Source: Paraburkholderia tropica (GTDB lineage Bacteria > Pseudomonadota > Gammaproteobacteria > Burkholderiales > Burkholderiaceae). Taken from it: a stretch of DNA of 64,000 nt. The notes under the pieces were generated by a model. It saw only the letters and a list, made by a program, of their open reading frames with translations. It did no database searches and was not told the DNA's origin. Shown piece by piece: positions 62,520-64,000 of this stretch (position 1 is the stretch's first letter; every line of letters starts with the position of its first letter). Made by a program: the position numbers and the translations under genes. The stretch is taken from positions 248,001-312,000 of the forward strand of contig NZ_FNZM01000012.1 of NCBI RefSeq assembly GCF_900109265.1. The letters are read 5' to 3'.

Positions 62520-62787
62520 GGTGTCTGTCTCCGTGGGTATCGGTATCGTGATGGAGACAAATATACTCCGTACACCAACTATTTTAAAGAATTTCCGACA
62601 TCCCCTGATGTTTACCCTGGGATATGGGCATGGCGCGCGCGTGGTCGGAAAAGAAGTGAGCGAACCCGCGGTGCCGGTCACGGCAAACGCTATTCGTCTG
62701 CCGATTCAGCGGGTCCGTCACACAAAGATGGTTTTCTAACAAATAATCAGCATACCGAAGTAAATACCTCATCAAACACGCGCCGCG

Positions 62788-63405
62788 CTACGCCGCCTTG
62801 CGCGCATCGGCAATACGCTGCGGCGCTTCCGGACGCGCGTACAGCCTTTCCAGATAATCGCGCAAACGCGGAAAGCCATCGAGCAATTGCACCTCGCCTG
62901 CCCAGTCGATCAGATAGGCCGTCACGCAATCGGCCACCGTCAATCGATTGCCGACGATAAACTCGCGCCCGTCCAGATGCTTCTCCAGAATCGCCGCCAT
63001 CGTCTTGAAGTCGCTGCGCGCGAGTTCGATATCGGCGGGCGAGCGCTGGTCCGGCGGATAAATAAAGCTGTGCCGCGTGATACGCCAGAGGGGCTGTTCG
63101 AGTTCTGTCACCGCAAACATCGTCCAGCGATACACCTGGGCGCGTTCGTCGAGATCGTCCGGCAGCAAACCTTTCTCGGGATATTTATCGGCCAGATACA
63201 GCACGATGGCGGCGGACTCGGGAATCACGCGGTCGCCATCGACGAGCACGGGCACCTTGCCCGCCGGATTCAGGCGCAGATAATCGGGTCGTTTATGCTC
63301 GCCTTCGAGCAGATTGACCGAAATGAATTCGAAATCGGCGTCGACTTCCTTGAGACCCCATAGCGCACGCTGCGTACGGGTCCCGGCAAATCCATAGAGT
63401 TTCAT
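62788..63405 (-). CDS. Glutathione S-transferase-family protein
   Basis: The 205-residue protein has a thioredoxin-like N-terminal domain (KLYGFAGTRTQRALWGLKE, residue 2; the GSH motif NPAGKVPVLVDGDRVIPESAAIVLYL near 47-72) and an all-helical C-terminal domain. It probably conjugates glutathione to an electrophile or isomerises a ring-cleavage product. It is co-directional with the YCII-like gene (12 bp gap). The 268 bp before it (62520-62787) hold only the mobA promoter. Confidence 0.9.
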   Translation of the reverse strand: MKLYGFAGTRTQRALWGLKEVDADFEFISVNLLEGEHKRPDYLRLNPAGKVPVLVDGDRVIPESAAIVLYLADKYPEKGLLPDDLDERAQVYRWTMFAVTELEQPLWRITRHSFIYPPDQRSPADIELARSDFKTMAAILEKHLDGREFIVGNRLTVADCVTAYLIDWAGEVQLLDGFPRLRDYLERLYARPEAPQRIADARKAA

Positions 63406-63417
63406 GACGCCCTCCGC

Positions 63418-63783
63418 TCAGCCGGCTGGAATGGGCAGCACCGGCATCACGTCGATGGTCTCGCCCGGAAAGATCGTGAAATGCGGATGGCCTTCGAACA
63501 TTTTTGCCGCGTCCGCGTGCGAGGCGCTGCGCACCACCGTGAAGCCCGTCAGCCGATTCGTGGTGTCCGTCACGCCATCCACGCCGATGGTCCGCGTCTT
63601 GCCAAGCGGCCCGCCCATCTCGACGATCGACGCCTTGTGTTGCTCGACCCACGCCTTCCACGCCGCAATACCTTCATGCTCTTTGGCGCGCCGCTCGTCT
63701 TCGGGCATCGCCATCCAGGCTTTCATGCGCGGCGTGTCCTTGCCGCCGAGAAAAACCGCGAGAAACAGTTGATGATCGCTCAT
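63418..63783 (-). CDS. YCII-related small protein
   Basis: The 121-residue protein fits the YCII/DGPF fold. The features are FLGGKDTPRMKAWMAMPEDERRAKEHEG near 11-38, VEMGGPLGKTRTI and the FEGHPHFTIFPGETIDVMPVL end. Such proteins are small metal- or ligand-binding ferredoxin-like folds of unclear function, often with MarR or ECF-sigma genes. It leads the YCII-GST unit and is divergent from MarR. An upstream ATG at 63810 is possible, but GGAGGAAGC before 63783 favours that start. Confidence 0.83.
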   Translation of the reverse strand: MSDHQLFLAVFLGGKDTPRMKAWMAMPEDERRAKEHEGIAAWKAWVEQHKASIVEMGGPLGKTRTIGVDGVTDTTNRLTGFTVVRSASHADAAKMFEGHPHFTIFPGETIDVMPVLPIPAG

Positions 63784-63831
63784 GCTTCCTCCAGCTATCG
63801 AAAGGAACAACGGGAGACTGCCCGACCGGCC

Positions 63832-63865
63832 TTGACAATATAGGTTGATATCAACACAATTGCAA
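63832..63865. promoter_or_regulatory. Face-to-face promoters with shared MarR-type palindrome
   Basis: On the plus strand TTGACA (63832-63837), a 17-bp spacer and CACAAT (63855-63860) lead toward MarR. On the minus strand TTGCAA (63860-63865), a 17-bp spacer and TATATT (63837-63842) lead toward YCII-GST. The perfect palindrome GTTGATATCAAC (63844-63855) lies in both spacers, so one bound MarR dimer could block both. Confidence 0.72.
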
Positions 63866-63866
63866 C

Positions 63867-64000
63867 ATGGCCTACCCGAAAAAACTTCCCTTCGACGCCA
63901 CGCTCATGGTGCGCGATTGCTGTCTGTGCCTGCACATGCAGCGCGCGGCGCGCAATCTCGCTCGCATTTTCGACGAGGCGCTGCGTCCGCTCGATCTCAC
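63867..64000 (+). CDS. MarR-family regulator, N-terminal part (cut by window edge)
   Basis: Only 44 codons are visible. The sequence starts MAYPKKLPFDATLMVRDCCL and continues through CLHMQRAARNLARIFDEALRPLDLT, which is the N-terminal helix pair of a MarR-family protein (two cysteines at about 18-19). It is divergent from the YCII-GST operon with a shared palindromic operator, the standard autoregulated layout. Confidence 0.8.
   Translation, partial: MAYPKKLPFDATLMVRDCCLCLHMQRAARNLARIFDEALRPLDL

Overview
The window is high-GC (mostly 65-70 %), densely coded DNA of the Burkholderia/Paraburkholderia/Caballeronia type. The supporting signs are general porins of the Burkholderiales kind, a nirB-nirD-nasA nitrate assimilation operon, an aryl-polyene-like type II fatty-acid/polyketide cluster, a 3-hydroxybenzoate monooxygenase and many LysR/MarR regulators. 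The genus call is an inference from gene content and base composition. I see no tRNA, rRNA, CRISPR array, insertion sequence or phage gene.

Layout. 1-4772: assimilatory nitrate/nitrite reduction (nasA start, nirD, nirB on the minus strand) with a divergent uroporphyrinogen-III methyltransferase for siroheme. 4801-5085: a small cupin. 5267-18313: an aryl-polyene-like cluster. GT2, ketoreductase and ACP lie on the minus strand. Membrane protein, ligase-dehydratase fusion, LpxL-like acyltransferase, LolA-like carrier, MMPL exporter, polysaccharide deacetylase, ketosynthase, chain-length factor and dehydratase lie on the plus strand. A His-rich periplasmic protein follows (18327). 19024-24394: a tight operon of a DUF2760-type protein and two divergent Hsp70s. 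24499-26727 (minus): a nitrate MFS transporter and a soluble PilJ/MCP-like protein. 27176-28315: porin. 28483-34119: an iron-type ABC importer divergent from a two-component system. 34129-35904: quinone reductase and LysR. 36310-41835: an Opp peptide importer followed by an OprD-type porin. 43554-50813: small regulators, CMD proteins, SDR, TPR protein, SulP transporter and cupin. 50842-52776: a lipoprotein with a glycosidase-like domain. 53497-54600: an SfnG-like dimethyl-sulfone monooxygenase. 55444-56586: a second porin. 56818-64000: a phosphatase, AraC/SDR, a mobA-mobR-like pair, GST/YCII, and a divergent MarR that runs off the end.

The strongest non-obvious signal is regulatory. The three nitrate transcripts (nirB-nirD-nasA, the methyltransferase, and the PilJ-like/transporter operon 22 kb away) each carry the same leader architecture: a sigma-54 type GG-N10-GC promoter, then a hairpin with an AACGNN hexaloop, then a rho-independent terminator built on a shared CAACGGCGTCCC element, just upstream of the first gene. 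This is the layout expected of ANTAR (NasT/NasR) antitermination. The regulator itself is not in the window. Other noncoding structures worth a look are a 19-bp perfect inverted repeat beside sfnG, three tandem terminators after a porin, GGCTA/TAGCC half-sites every 12 bp before an AhpD-like gene, and face-to-face promoters sharing a palindrome at the right end.
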